A stretch of 64,000 nt of DNA from Calycina herbarum (Eukaryota > Ascomycota > Leotiomycetes > Helotiales > Pezizellaceae): the NCBI GenBank assembly GCA_001414485.1, contig LLEY01000028.1, forward strand, positions 62,001 to 126,000, given 5' to 3'. Shown here in pieces: positions 22,086 through 33,159 of the stretch. Under the pieces are notes generated by a model. The model ran no database searches. It saw only the letters and a program-made list of their open reading frames with translations, and was not told the origin of the DNA. Each line of letters starts with the position of its first letter. The stretch's first letter is position 1. Position numbers and translations under genes: made by a program.

Positions 22086-22414
22086 TGTTACGGACCTGGC
22101 CACCGCCGAGCACGTGACTCGCGTACGGCTGCTCGCCGGCGTCCGTAAAGCCTGCTATTCCTAGCCTAGCCTAGAACCATTCCTACCTAGGCTAGGAACC
22201 ATTTCTATAAACGGATCAACATTCCTATAACTTATCGATTCCTTAGCTATCTCTATATTATAGGACCTCTAGAAGTCTCCTCTTTCCTTCTCTTCTCTTC
22301 TGTAGCTTTAGATCTTTAATTAAACCACCTCTTACTTCTCTAATTATCCGCTACATCTGTGTATACTACAGGTAAGGATAACTACCAGAGGGCTAGCAGA
22401 TTGGGTTTGTTATA
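22086..22414 (+). repeat. Element A 3' LTR (329 bp)
   Basis: Starts TGTTACGGACC and ends TTTGTTATA, the terminal CACA of the 5' copy having become TATA. It is followed by the ATTAG duplication. Confidence 0.95.
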
Positions 22415-22691
22415 ATTAGGTCGATTAAGGCGATCACGTTATATAATCGTACGTAACTTCTAATAATATTATAATAGTAAGATCCTGAAATCCTTAAGCC
22501 TTTTATATTACTAATTTCCTCTTATATTACCTTCCTTTCCTAGATAATATATCTTATCTTATTAGAGCGCTGTCTAGACTACTTACTACGTATCTATGAT
22601 TTATAATACTATCCCCTTCTTAGCCTAGCGTGTTCTTACACTTAAGTATAAGCTAAGAAATGTCGTTAGAAAGCTAGTAGACTTCTCTTCC
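22415..22691 (-). mobile_element. Element I, fragment 2: rest of 3' LTR and adjacent 3' region
   Basis: Reverse complement of the D-family LTR start and the bases upstream of it. The LTR ends at about 22608 (TTATAATA, mutated TGTAACA reversed), followed by the polypurine tract read as CTATCCCCTTCTTAG. Continuity with fragment 1 across element A is direct once one ATTAG copy is removed. Confidence 0.88.
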
Positions 22692-22923
22692 TATTACGGC
22701 GCTGGTCTGTAACACGTGATTCTCAGTCCTATACGTAACCGTCAGAGCCGCAACGCTTAGACGGATTTATAACGAGATTAAAGGCTCTTTATAGTTAGTA
22801 GGAATACCTCTTTTTCGTAGGGTATATATTCCGTATTCCCTCGTTCTTAGAACTATAGCTTTAAATTCTCGAATATATATATATATACTCTTATACCTTT
22901 ACCTTTAGTTATAGATTATAATA
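22692..22923 (+). repeat. Element B 5' LTR (232 bp)
   Basis: Starts TATTACGGCGCTGG (mutated TGTTACG) and ends ATAGATTATAATA. It contains an AT dinucleotide run of about 14 bp near 22873. The 3' copy differs by transitions. Confidence 0.93.
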
Positions 22924-23159
22924 TTATTTAAAGCTTAACCCTTTTTACTCTCTATAAAGGATTATAATATCGACCGGATTCTACGCTCGTAATAGCTAGA
23001 AGATCTTACACTTGTAATAGTATAATTACGACCCTCCTCCTCCGTCTATAACAGCCCCTCTTCCTATAAACGGATCCCTCGAGCATCTCTGCGTCTATAA
23101 CAACTTATCTCCTCGAAAGACACGCCTGTAACAGCCTATATAACCTTTTTTTATAACCT

Positions 23160-24420
23160 CTCCCTACCTTCTCCTCCTTCCTTTCCGATAATACAATAGC
23201 CGACACTCGAAGTAGTCGTAGTAGAAAAGGGAAGACACCTACTAGCTCGTCTCGAACTAAGCCTTAACAACCGGATAACACCCCTAGAGTCGCCTCTCCC
23301 TCGTCTGCCTCCTCTGCGATAAGCGAGCCTCCTATAGACGAAAACGTTCGTTTATAGGCTAAAATCCTCTCTTTACGTACGTAACTCTACTAAACCCCGT
23401 TGCCTATAAACCACTCTAACAACCCTCTCCCGAGCCGCGAGTATACGTAAGCCCTCCGAGAGGCTACTACCGACTCCTCTCGTTCCCGATTTAGTTCCGA
23501 CAATTCTACTCGTAAGTTCTAAGATAGCGAGAAACTTAAGGACAGCATCTCCCCGTTATATAAGGCCTAGTAGATTATCCTAGCTAGTAAAATAAGAAAG
23601 AACCTCTTCGAGAACGAATAAGACAAACTTACCTTCGTCTTTATAGCTACTTCCGGCGTAGTATAAGAGTACCTGGAACTATAGATAGATTTCAGTTCCT
23701 CTACCTCATTTACAGACGTTATAGATATACTTATATATCTAGATACCTTATTTATAGATAGTAACGAAGCTGTAGAGGCCTGTAAGGTCTTCTATAAACT
23801 CTTAATATAAGAAGACGAGACTTTTACTATGTTTAAAGCAACCTTCTTAAGCCTTACGACTAAGGCTTATATCCTGTCAAGTAAGTGGTCCGAAGATTTA
23901 TACTAGAAGCTTACGCCAGCTCTTTAAGTAAGTATCTCACTAGTCTAAATCACTCTAGCAACCTTTAACCAGTTATATAACCGCTGTCACTCTGTCTATT
24001 AAGACAGAGTAACTATTAAGAAACGCCTTATAGCTCGCTATAACCGCCGCCCACCTATAAGAGGTTTCCCTACCGGCTACAGATCAACTTACTAACTTCC
24101 GGCTCTACGTACTGCTATTAGTTATCCGCTAACCTAAAGCCCGGTCTGTTACTCCCTAGTTACGGACCGTAAGACTCCTTTGCCTACTTGTAAGAGTACG
24201 ACTCCTGTCTAGGATATAGCAGACGTTATCTATTACAATTACGATAAACCTAGGCACTACGCTAGTAAATGCCCTCTTCCTCGAAAACCCTCTACAGCTA
24301 TTAAGCTATTAGAAGACGCTGAAAACTCGCTTACAGACTCCTACAGACTACAAGCGTCTAGAGAAGAATCGGCTAACGAGGAACTCGTCTATAAGGACTC
24401 GGGAAAAGAACAGCTCTAAA
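23160..24420 (+). pseudogene. Element B gag remnant
   Basis: Polyprotein remnant with a knuckle near 24225-24272 reading YYNYDKPRHYASKCP. This is a CCHC box in which both leading Cys codons became Tyr and the Gly before His became Arg. The frame is broken by many TAG codons. Limits are approximate. Confidence 0.7.
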
Positions 24421-24539
24421 GCAAGTCTCCTCTTTAGAGTAAAACAAACTTAGATCTTAACCTCTTAATCTAAGTTATATAATAGGCGGAAAGGCTTTTA
24501 TAACTATATATACTTTAATTAAGAATAGATATACTTTTA

Positions 24540-27500
24540 ATACTACTAGACTTATTAATACTAGAGCGAATAGATAGCTATTTATTAACACGGCTTTAGC
24601 CGACTAGTTAAGTTAATATTACAGATAGGCTATAGAAAAGCTATTATACGTAATATTAATTATAGGGTTTAATAGATATAAAGGACTAGCGATTACTCGT
24701 GTTATTCGCTTAATACTAAGTATCGACAGACGACAGTTTACTAATACGCCCTTTCTAATTACTAATATTAGTAGACACGATATTATTATCGGCTATTAAT
24801 AGCTTATAGACGTAAACGTAAAGTTAGCAGTCTATAGCTGTAAGATTAAGTGGCTAGAATCCCTTCCCTTAGTTCGTCGATTCGATTACTTAGTACCTAT
24901 TACTAGGGAATCGATAACTATCTCCCTACTAGACCTCTAGGCTTAGAAGGATATAGAGAACCGCGACCTCTACTAGAATACTATAGAGGAACCTATATTA
25001 ATCTATTTAATACTGCCTCAAAGCTAGCGTCAAACCCCGCTACTAGTCACTCTCGAGGAAATTCTAGACAAAAGCTTTTAATAAGACCTCGTCTCTACCT
25101 AGAATAGAATACAGGTCCTTATTCCTAACCGCTAATAACGTCGTCGATCCTTCTTAGGAAAACGTTCAGTTATAGACTGTAAAGCAGCTATAAGCTCGCT
25201 TATAGACATCTATAAACCTACAGAAGACTTCGCTATTAATATCTATTATATTAGAGCTACTGCTTTTAAACTTAACCTTTAAAAACGTGATAACGAAGTC
25301 TTCTCTACTAGCTTATAAGAGATCGACTATGCTCTTATAGACAGGTTACGTATAGAGCTCTCTTTAGTAGATTACGCTTTAGACGAACAACTAGTAGAAT
25401 AGAACGTTCGCTAGGAATATACAGACTTTAAGGATGTCTTTTCAAAGAGAGCTTTAGACGAGCTTCCCCTACTACGAAACTAAGTCGACTACCGGATCGA
25501 ACTTACAGGTCCGAATACTCTATCGTATAGCCTATTATATAAGATAACGACTAAGGAACTTCTAGCTATAAAGCAGTATATCCTCGATAACCTCGATAAA
25601 GGGTTTATTATTCCTAGCTACGCCTCTTTCGCCTCTCTAGTACTGTTTATAAAGAAGCCTAACAGAAGCTTATAGCTCTATATCGACTACTAGAAACTTA
25701 ATAACCTTACTTATAAGGACTAGCACTCTCTTCTGCTAATCGACGAAACTCTTATATAAATTACTAGTACTAAAATCCTTATAAAGCTTGACATTCGTTA
25801 AGCTTTTAACTATATATATATAGAACTAGAGTTAGAAGAACTTATAACCTTTTAGACCTATTATAACACGTTTAAATATAAGGTATTGCCTTTCGGCTTA
25901 ACCAACGGTTCTGCTATATACTAGAGGTATATAAATAGTATTCTTATAGAATATCTTAATAACTTTTATATAGCTTACCTTAATAACATTCTTATATACT
26001 CTGATAATAAGCTCGAATACGTTGAACACGTCTATAAGGTCTTAGAACGGCTCTATAAAGCTAGGCTATAAGTAGATATTAAGAAGACAGAGTTCTACGT
26101 TACTCGTACAAAGTACCTTAGTTTTATTATCTCTATAGATAGAATCGAAGTCGACCTAGAGAAGATCTTAGTAATCGTTTCCTAGAAATATCCTAGTACT
26201 ATTAAAGGTATCTAGTCCTTCCTAGGTTTTTATAACTTCTACCGACGTTTTATTCAGGATTATAGACGGATTACTTATCTACTAAACTATCTTACGAGTA
26301 AGGAAGTACTGTTTAAGTTCAACTTAGAATATAAGAAGGCTTTTAATACGTTAAAAGAAGCCTTAGTTACCGCCCCTCTCTTATACTACTTTACAGCCGA
26401 TTTAGAGACTATAGTTAAGACTAATACTTCTAACAGAGTGGTTACAGCTATAATATTACAACGTATATCCGAAACCGAACCGTGGAGACCTATAGGCTAC
26501 TTCTTAAAGACGATAAACCTTGCCGAGCTAAACTACTAAATCTACGATAAGGAGATATTAGCTATTATACGCTCTTTTAGACAATAGCAAGCGGATCTTA
26601 CTTAGACTAGCTCCTAGATCAAGGTCTTCACCGATCACAAGGCTTTAGAGTACTTTATAACCTCTAAAACCTTAAACCAGCGGTAAGCGAGATAGGCAGA
26701 GTTTCTATTAGAGTTCTATTTTATAATTACGTTTCAATCTAGTAAGTAGAACGAGAAAACGGATATACTAATACGCCGAGACTAAGACGTTAACCCGTAG
26801 AATAACCTAAAAGCGTCTATAAGATAATAAACCTTACTTACGTCTGATTAGTTAGATCTACGTATTACTACTCGATTAGAACCTCCTATAACGTTAGCCC
26901 TAGTTACCTTAGAACCCTCGCTTAACCTTATCGACTAGTTACTTACTACTAACTGTAACTCTTCGGACTTAGAAGACGACTAAACGAAAGCTACCCGCGG
27001 GTACTAAAACTAGATAATAGAGAATAGCTTACTTCTTTAGCAAAAGAGACTCGTGGTTCCTAATCAAGGCACCTTATAGACAGACCTAATCCGTAAGGCT
27101 TATATATAAGTATCTACAGCTTACCCTAGACAGACAAAGACGGTAGCTATCCTCGCCCGTAGATACTAGTAGAAAGGTTTACAGACGTCTATAGAAACCT
27201 ATATTAGTAACTACGGAGACTGTCGACGTGCTATAGTTCCTCGCGACTGTAAACCTGGGTTTTTACACCTATTACTAGTTCTAGAACGTCTCTAGTAGTA
27301 TATTACTATAGACTATAAGTCTTTCTCTACTAATAAACAAGGTTACGATACCTTATAGGTAGTTATAGATCGCCTAACTAAGCAATCGGTCTCGATCCCC
27401 TATCTAAAGACAGTTATAGCCTAAGATATAGCTCGAATATACGTTATATAGATCTATCGAACCTACAGCTATCTATAAAGCATTGTTTTAGACCGTAGAC

Positions 27501-28350
27501 CATAGTTTATTTCTTCTTTCTAGTCTGAATTCTACGGAATCCTTAGTATAAAGCTTAGGCTATCTACTGCTTTCTACTTATAAACTAATAGATAAACCGA
27601 AATTATAAACTAATAGATTGATCAACGCCTATAGCCTTTTATTAGTTACTATTAGAATAACTAGAGCGAACTTGTCTCTATTCTAGACTACGCTTAGCTT
27701 ACGCTTCTATATAAGAGTCTAGGTAGGCTCTCGCTCTTTAAAGTAATTAACAGATACGTAGCTACTACGTCCTTTGATTAGAACCGTCTAGATAAATCTA
27801 TAACAGTCTATAAATAGCTTAACTAGACTAATACAAAGGCACTCGTATAGAGAATACACGATACTTAGACTATAGCAAAGGAATTAGTTAGTAAAGTATA
27901 AGACTGCTATACAAGGTCTACGAACCGGATTTAAAGAGCGGTAGACTTTGATATAGACGACTTTGTTTAGGTATTAACTTATAATTAGAAGACAGACCGG
28001 CTAAGCTATAAGCTAGATAGACAAAACGAGGGTCTATTCTAGATTACAGCCTATAAAGGATACTCTTTCTAGCTCGAACTACTAGACCACTTCCGTATAC
28101 ACCCCGTATTCTACCCGTCACTGCTCTATAAGGCTACTATAGATCCGTTACCTAGATAGGTAAACGAACCACCCCCGCTAATACAGGTTATAGATTAAGA
28201 AGAGTAGGAAGTAGAAGAAGTCTTAGCTATAAAAGCAGTTCGTAGAAAGCTCTAATATAGGGTTTAATAGTTAGGCTATAACCCTGATCCACAGTAGTAT
28301 CCGGCCTCGAATTTTAAGTATTACCTATATAAATTACGCGATTTTCACCT
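24540..28350 (+). pseudogene. Element B pol remnant (PR-RT-RNaseH-IN-chromodomain)
   Basis: RT at about 25480-26120 includes KILIKLDIR, KYKVLPFGLTNG and the catalytic box YLNNILIYS, with both Asp changed to Asn exactly as in element A. RNase H lies at about 26400-26790 and integrase at about 27040-27900. The C-terminus at about 28190-28340 has LGYNPDP then YPASNFKYYLYKLRDFH, a chromodomain-type tail. It is inactivated by stops at former Gln/Trp codons. Confidence 0.82.
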
Positions 28351-28498
28351 TACTAATCCAGCCTACGCTAGTCCGCTAAGGGCTTTACAAAGCTAGATAC
28401 GAGCGTGGGAAGATAGAATAGACGATTACGATTATCTAACAGACGATTCGGTCGTAATACAAAGCTTATAGACAAGCTTTTTCTAAAAGAGGGGGTAA

Positions 28499-28730
28499 TA
28501 TTACAGCGCTGGTCCGTAGCACGTGATTCTCAGTCCTATACGTAACCGTCAGAGCTGTAACGCTTAGACGGATTTATAATAAGATTAAAGGCTCTTTATA
28601 GTTAGTAGGAATACCCCTTTTTCGTAGAGTATATATTCCGTATTCCCTCGTTCTTAGAACTGTAGCTTTAAATTCTCGAATATATATATATATACTCTTA
28701 TACCTTTGCCTTTAGTTATAGATCGTAACA
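28499..28730 (+). repeat. Element B 3' LTR (232 bp)
   Basis: Starts TATTACAGCGCTGG and ends GATCGTAACA, followed by the CTTCC duplication. Its end retains ACA, which the 5' copy has lost. Confidence 0.94.
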
Positions 28731-29225
28731 CTTCCTTCTATTATATCGTTAACACCTATCTATAAAGACAGACTTAAATAATATAGAATCCTAAACGCTC
28801 TTTAAATTAAATAATTAGAATACGAAATAATTCTCTATACTTAGTATACTCGAGCAAAGACCGGTCGTCGCTATATCGGTGTCGCTAGTAGTTCTAAGTA
28901 CTTAGAGTATACTAGAAAAGGCGAGTCTTATAATATCGAATAATAAAACCGAATACTCTTATTTTTCAAATAGGAATCTATTAACGCCTAATAGCAGCGG
29001 TTATAGTAAGAGGAAGAGATAGCTTTTAAAATCTAAGAAGAAGCTATATAAAAGAGTTCTAAGACTATATAGAAAATCCTTCGATTATAGTAGTAGTAAC
29101 GCTTTCTTACTAAACAGGAGTAAGAGATACTCCGTCGTAGTCTTATAAACCTATAAGAGCTTAATAAAGCTAAGAAGAGAGAAAGAGAAGAGAAAGAGTA
29201 GTAGAAGGCAGAAGAGAAATAATAA
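28731..29225 (-). mobile_element. Element I, fragment 3: 3' non-coding part
   Basis: Reverse complement of D-family sequence at about 37,690-38,160, with clear word-by-word match (for example ATCGTTAACACCT, TTTAAATTAAATAATT-like and GGAATCTATTAA). The first five bases are the CTTCC duplication of B. It ends at the AATAA duplication of C. Confidence 0.85.
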
Positions 29226-29362
29226 TATTAAGATTTAAGTTTAGTGAATAAGTTCGGCTATTTTTCGGAAATTAGTTCGTATACTATATAGTTTAGTTAA
29301 ATAGCCTTCCTACTTAGAGAACTCTTCTCTTCTTATAGACAATCTAATATACTACTATTATA
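29226..29362 (+). repeat. Element C 5' LTR (137 bp)
   Basis: Starts TATTAAGATTTAAG and ends ACTACTATTATA. The 3' copy is 44,721-44,822 plus 50,291-50,325, also 137 bp once element E and one TCTTC are removed. It is the shortest LTR in the nest. Confidence 0.9.
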
Positions 29363-31350
29363 TATTATCTACCTTTATCTTTACGTCGTATAATAGGTAT
29401 TACTGTTATATTATAAGATAAGTATAAACGACAATAGCGGCTTTGAAGAATAGGCGAGTATAGCGAGTATAAGCCTTTCTAACCTTTAAAGTCTATTTAC
29501 TTCGCTCCCTCGTAACACTCTATCCTCCTCTGAATCTATAAGAGCCTATATACTCGAAGAACTTAGGGAATTTATTAAAAACCCTAGTGCTATACTAGGC
29601 GATGTAGAAAGCGTCTAAAACGCTCTTTAAGATCTCTTAACTAAGTATAGCGTACTCGAGAGCTAATACTACATAGCCTAATATAGCGAGGAAGAGACGG
29701 AAATAGACCTTGAAAACGAGTAGAGAATAACCGCTGATTTACGAGGTTAACTTTAGGTTATATAAGCGTAACTTAATTAAGCTCGAGCTTAAGCTTAAGC
29801 TTAAGCCGCCTAAACTCAAGCCTAACCCCCTCCTCCTCTACTACCGATTCACTTAGCGTCTACTTAACTAGTAACCTAAGCATTTCCTCTACCCCTACCT
29901 CCTCCCCCGGCACTCTAGTCTTAACCTTTTATAGATCCTCAACGGTTCGGCGGTATTCGACGCTCTATTACTGAACTCTATACCTATATTATCGACTTAA
30001 GGTTAAAATTAGCTAAGAATACGGATTAGTAGGCTACTAAGCGAAGTAGAATAGCCTATGTTTTAAGCACTTTAGAGAGTAACGCCTAGAAATATATTAA
30101 CCTATATATTAACGACAACGGCTCTTTTAAACCTACTCTACGATCGGTTGATAGTATACTAGACGTTCTACGCTGAACGTTTAGTAATATTTATAGCTAG
30201 TTAGATAGTTAGTAGTTACTTAAGAAGGAAACTTAAGAACTCTGCTCTACTAAGCAGTTTTTAAGTTCATTCTTAGTACTGGCTTCTACTTCGAGAAATA
30301 AGGGCTTTCTAGTTATTAACCTTTTAATATAGAATATAGATAGACGAATTTACGCCTAAGTCCTTTCTAGTAGTCGCTATAGAGATAACATGTCCCTTTA
30401 CAACCTAGTTAATCTCGTCTAGAAGTAAGACTAGAACTGTTAGAAGATCTTTAGTAAGCACTTTATAAAAGCTAAGCCTACTAAACCTACGTCTTTAGAC
30501 TTTACCTCTTACGTTATCCTAACACCTATCGCTCTTACTACCTATACTTACGATAATCTTATAGAACTCGATATACTAAAGATAGCTAGTAAGCTGATTT
30601 AGATAAAGAAAGATATAGAAGAGAAGCGCTGTACGAAGACTAACGAGGAGAAGAAGGCTTATAAAGCCTACTAGGTTATATATAGCCTCTGCTACTATTA
30701 TAACAGCTCTAATTATAGTATCGGTATTACTAGCTGCCTAAAACTCAAAGCTCGGGAAGCTGTCAAAGCTACGAAGAAGGCGGGAAAAGCTTAGTCTCTG
30801 ACGAAAGTCGCTGTTAGAGACGTGTTCGGAAGAAGCTACTAAGGATATTATCCTTAGAAGAAAGGTAATAAAGTATAATAGAAGTCTCTTATAAGATAGT
30901 ATAACATAGGAATACGAATAAACAGACATCCTCTCTTATATACTTTATACTTAACTCTAGGGCCTTAGCTTAGTACTTTATTAATTTCGATTATATATAA
31001 AAAACCGGGTTTACTTTAACCTCTCTTACTTAACCTCGACGACTCTGTATTGCTAATAAGAGACCTTCTACGGCTAGGGACGTAACTTATATAGTAATTT
31101 TAGATATAATTGTCGGGAAGTATATAGAGCGAGATTAGCGCTTCTATATTACTAAAATCGCCTTCTACGATATTATTATTAGATATCTTTAGCTTGCTCT
31201 ATATAACTCTTCTGTCGATTAAGTAAGTTATAAGATCACCTTTAATTTAGAGTATTATAGAGGACACTATATACTATAACGACTAGACTTAGTATAAGTT
31301 CGGTATATAAAACACGACTCCTTCTACGTTCTAAGACCTCGGAAGGTTAG
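29226..31350 (+). mobile_element. Element C, part 1: 5' LTR and gag
   Basis: First segment of a Ty3/gypsy chromovirus inserted in element I. The whole element covers 29,226-50,325 and is interrupted by D, F and E. Its own sequence totals about 5.7 kb. The target duplication AATAA is exact (29221-29225 and 50326-50330). This part has the short LTR and a gag remnant to about 30,760 with a degraded knuckle near 30,690 (CYYYNSSNYSIG). The protease region begins near 31,080. Confidence 0.9.
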
Positions 31351-31813
31351 TGTTACGAATCACGGTATACGTGGTAAGTAGTCTAGACGGCGTTCTAATA
31401 GAATAAGGTATAATATCTAGGAAAGGAAAGTAACACAGGAGGAAATCAGTAATATAGAGGATATTAGGGATTTCAGGATCTCACTATTGTAGTAATATTG
31501 GAAGTTACGTAGGGTCATGTGACGTAATCGCCTACATCGCTCTAATCGCCTTAATCGCGAGCGACGCGAGCGACGTAAGCGATATAAGCGACGTACTTAG
31601 GAACGAAGGTTCTATATAAGACTGGCACGTCTGCTATTAGATAGGAGCTTTATACTCAACTTTAGTTATTAATCTTATTATATTATTTAATATCTTTAAT
31701 ATAAGTAACGAGTTTACTTCTAAGTAAATAACCTAGCGTATCTGTACTTCTTACCTATATACTAACCTTCGAGACTTAGTCATCTTTATTTAGTTCGTTT
31801 AAGTTTCGTTACA
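31351..31813 (+). repeat. Element D 5' LTR (463 bp)
   Basis: Starts TGTTACGAATCACGG and ends TTTCGTTACA. At about 31,536-31,600 it has a cluster of TCGC and GCGA words arranged as a dyad (AATCGCC words on the left, GCGAGCGACGC words on the right). This looks like a promoter-proximal repeat block. The 3' copy differs by transitions. Confidence 0.95.
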
Positions 31814-31859
31814 CTTTAAGCACCTGCTTAGAAGTTCAGTCGCCATAGCCCTAGCAACC

Positions 31860-33130
31860 CCCGCCGCAGCAGCTAGCTCGAATACTAGTTGAGTCAACGT
31901 TGTAGGAACATCTAGAAGTGCGACTAGAAGAACACCTGCTAGTATATAGTTAACTAGGAACGACGATAATGTTAGTATACCGGACGCCCCTAAGCCCTAT
32001 AAGGTCGAAGCACTTAAATCTATTAAAGTTAAGATACTAAATATATATTATAAGATGTAAAAGGAACTCGACTTATTCCTTCTCTAAATAGATATCTACT
32101 TTAACTTTAATTCTAATAAGTTCAAAGGCAATTATAACTTATAAACTATCTTTACTATCTCCTACCTTAGAGGATTAGTATTAGAATAGGCCTAGCTATA
32201 CTTAGAGGACTTCTTTAAAAATAAGAATAAAGATAGAAAGATAGAATTAACTAAGATTATATTTAAATCTTAGAGAGGATTTAAGACAACTATTAGAAAA
32301 GTCTTTAAAGACTTCGATATAATCTAAACAGCTATATATAAGCTTTTGGAATTATACTAGACTAGATTAGTAATAGATTATACTAATAAATTTCAACGTT
32401 ATAGAACGAAGTCGAGATAGGACGTAATTGCTCTTATAAAACTCTTTTATAGAGGATTAAAGGTATATATTCGTAAGAAAATAGCTAAGTAGAATATATA
32501 GTTCTTAATTATCATAGGTATGATTAAGGAAGTCGTCTAGCTAGACAACCGCCTATATAAATTTAGGAAGAATAACCCTAGATATAGGGAAAAGAGTAAA
32601 GAGTTAGAGAAGTGGAAGCACTCTTACGCTAATAAACATAGTAAGGAGGCAAACGCTATATAGAAGAAAACCTTTCTAAGGAAAGAAGGACTTTCCTAAG
32701 AGGAGTGAAATCGTCGACATAAGTAGAACTTATATTATAATTATAGCTAACTAGGCTATAGAGTAAATAAATATAGTAAGAAGAAAGACTCTAAAGGAAA
32801 GAAACAAATCAATACTACTATTTAATAATAGGTAGCTTTAACCGATTATATTAAACTTATAAATAAGGAGCTCGAAGTACGAGGATATAGAACCTAGATT
32901 AAAAATAATAAAGGAATTAGTAGTATATAAGATACTAATAATAATAGAGATCTACTTCTTAAAGAATATTATAATATATAATCAGTAATAGAATCTAAGC
33001 GACCTCTTTAAGAAGAATACGAATCACTACTATCGACTAGTTCTTTAGAGACATCGGATTCATCTTCTAGTTCAGAAGAAGAGATAAGGAATAAAGACCC
33101 TAAAGTTAGAGAAACTTAGGCTTTCCTTAA
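31860..33130 (+). pseudogene. Element D gag remnant
   Basis: Gag-type remnant with charged helical text and a ruined knuckle near 32,735-32,775 (YYNYS then LGYRV), where Cys and His codons became Tyr. Stops are frequent. Limits are approximate. Confidence 0.65.
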
Positions 33131-33159
33131 AACCTTTAAATAAGGAAATCGATAAGCAT

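Larger units (their letters stand above)
16496..22414 (+). mobile_element. Element A: complete Ty3/gypsy chromovirus, RIP-mutated, 5919 bp
   Basis: Full-length LTR retrotransposon bounded by two 329-bp LTRs and an exact 5-bp target duplication ATTAG (16491-16495 and 22415-22419). A polypurine tract, CTCAAAGGGGGGGG with TAA, lies directly before the 3' LTR. It is inserted into the 3' LTR of element I. Internal order is gag, protease, RT, RNase H, integrase, chromodomain, all on plus and all interrupted by stops. Confidence 0.95.
22692..28730 (+). mobile_element. Element B: complete Ty3/gypsy chromovirus, RIP-mutated, 6039 bp
   Basis: Bounded by 232-bp LTRs and the exact 5-bp duplication CTTCC (22687-22691 and 28731-28735). 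A polypurine tract AAAAGAGGGGGTAA precedes the 3' LTR. It is inserted into the 3' non-coding part of element I. LTR sequence is unlike A, C, D, E and H, so it is a separate family. Internal order is gag, protease, RT, RNase H, integrase and a chromodomain-like tail. Confidence 0.95.

Noticed and set aside
30738..30929. Minus-strand 63-codon frame inside element C
   Set aside because: It is antisense to gag of C, with Ser/Leu/Tyr bias typical of AT-rich noise.
31536..31602. TCGC/GCGA block as a CRISPR array or centromeric satellite
   Set aside because: It lies inside an LTR, is under 100 bp, has no spacers and is eukaryotic.
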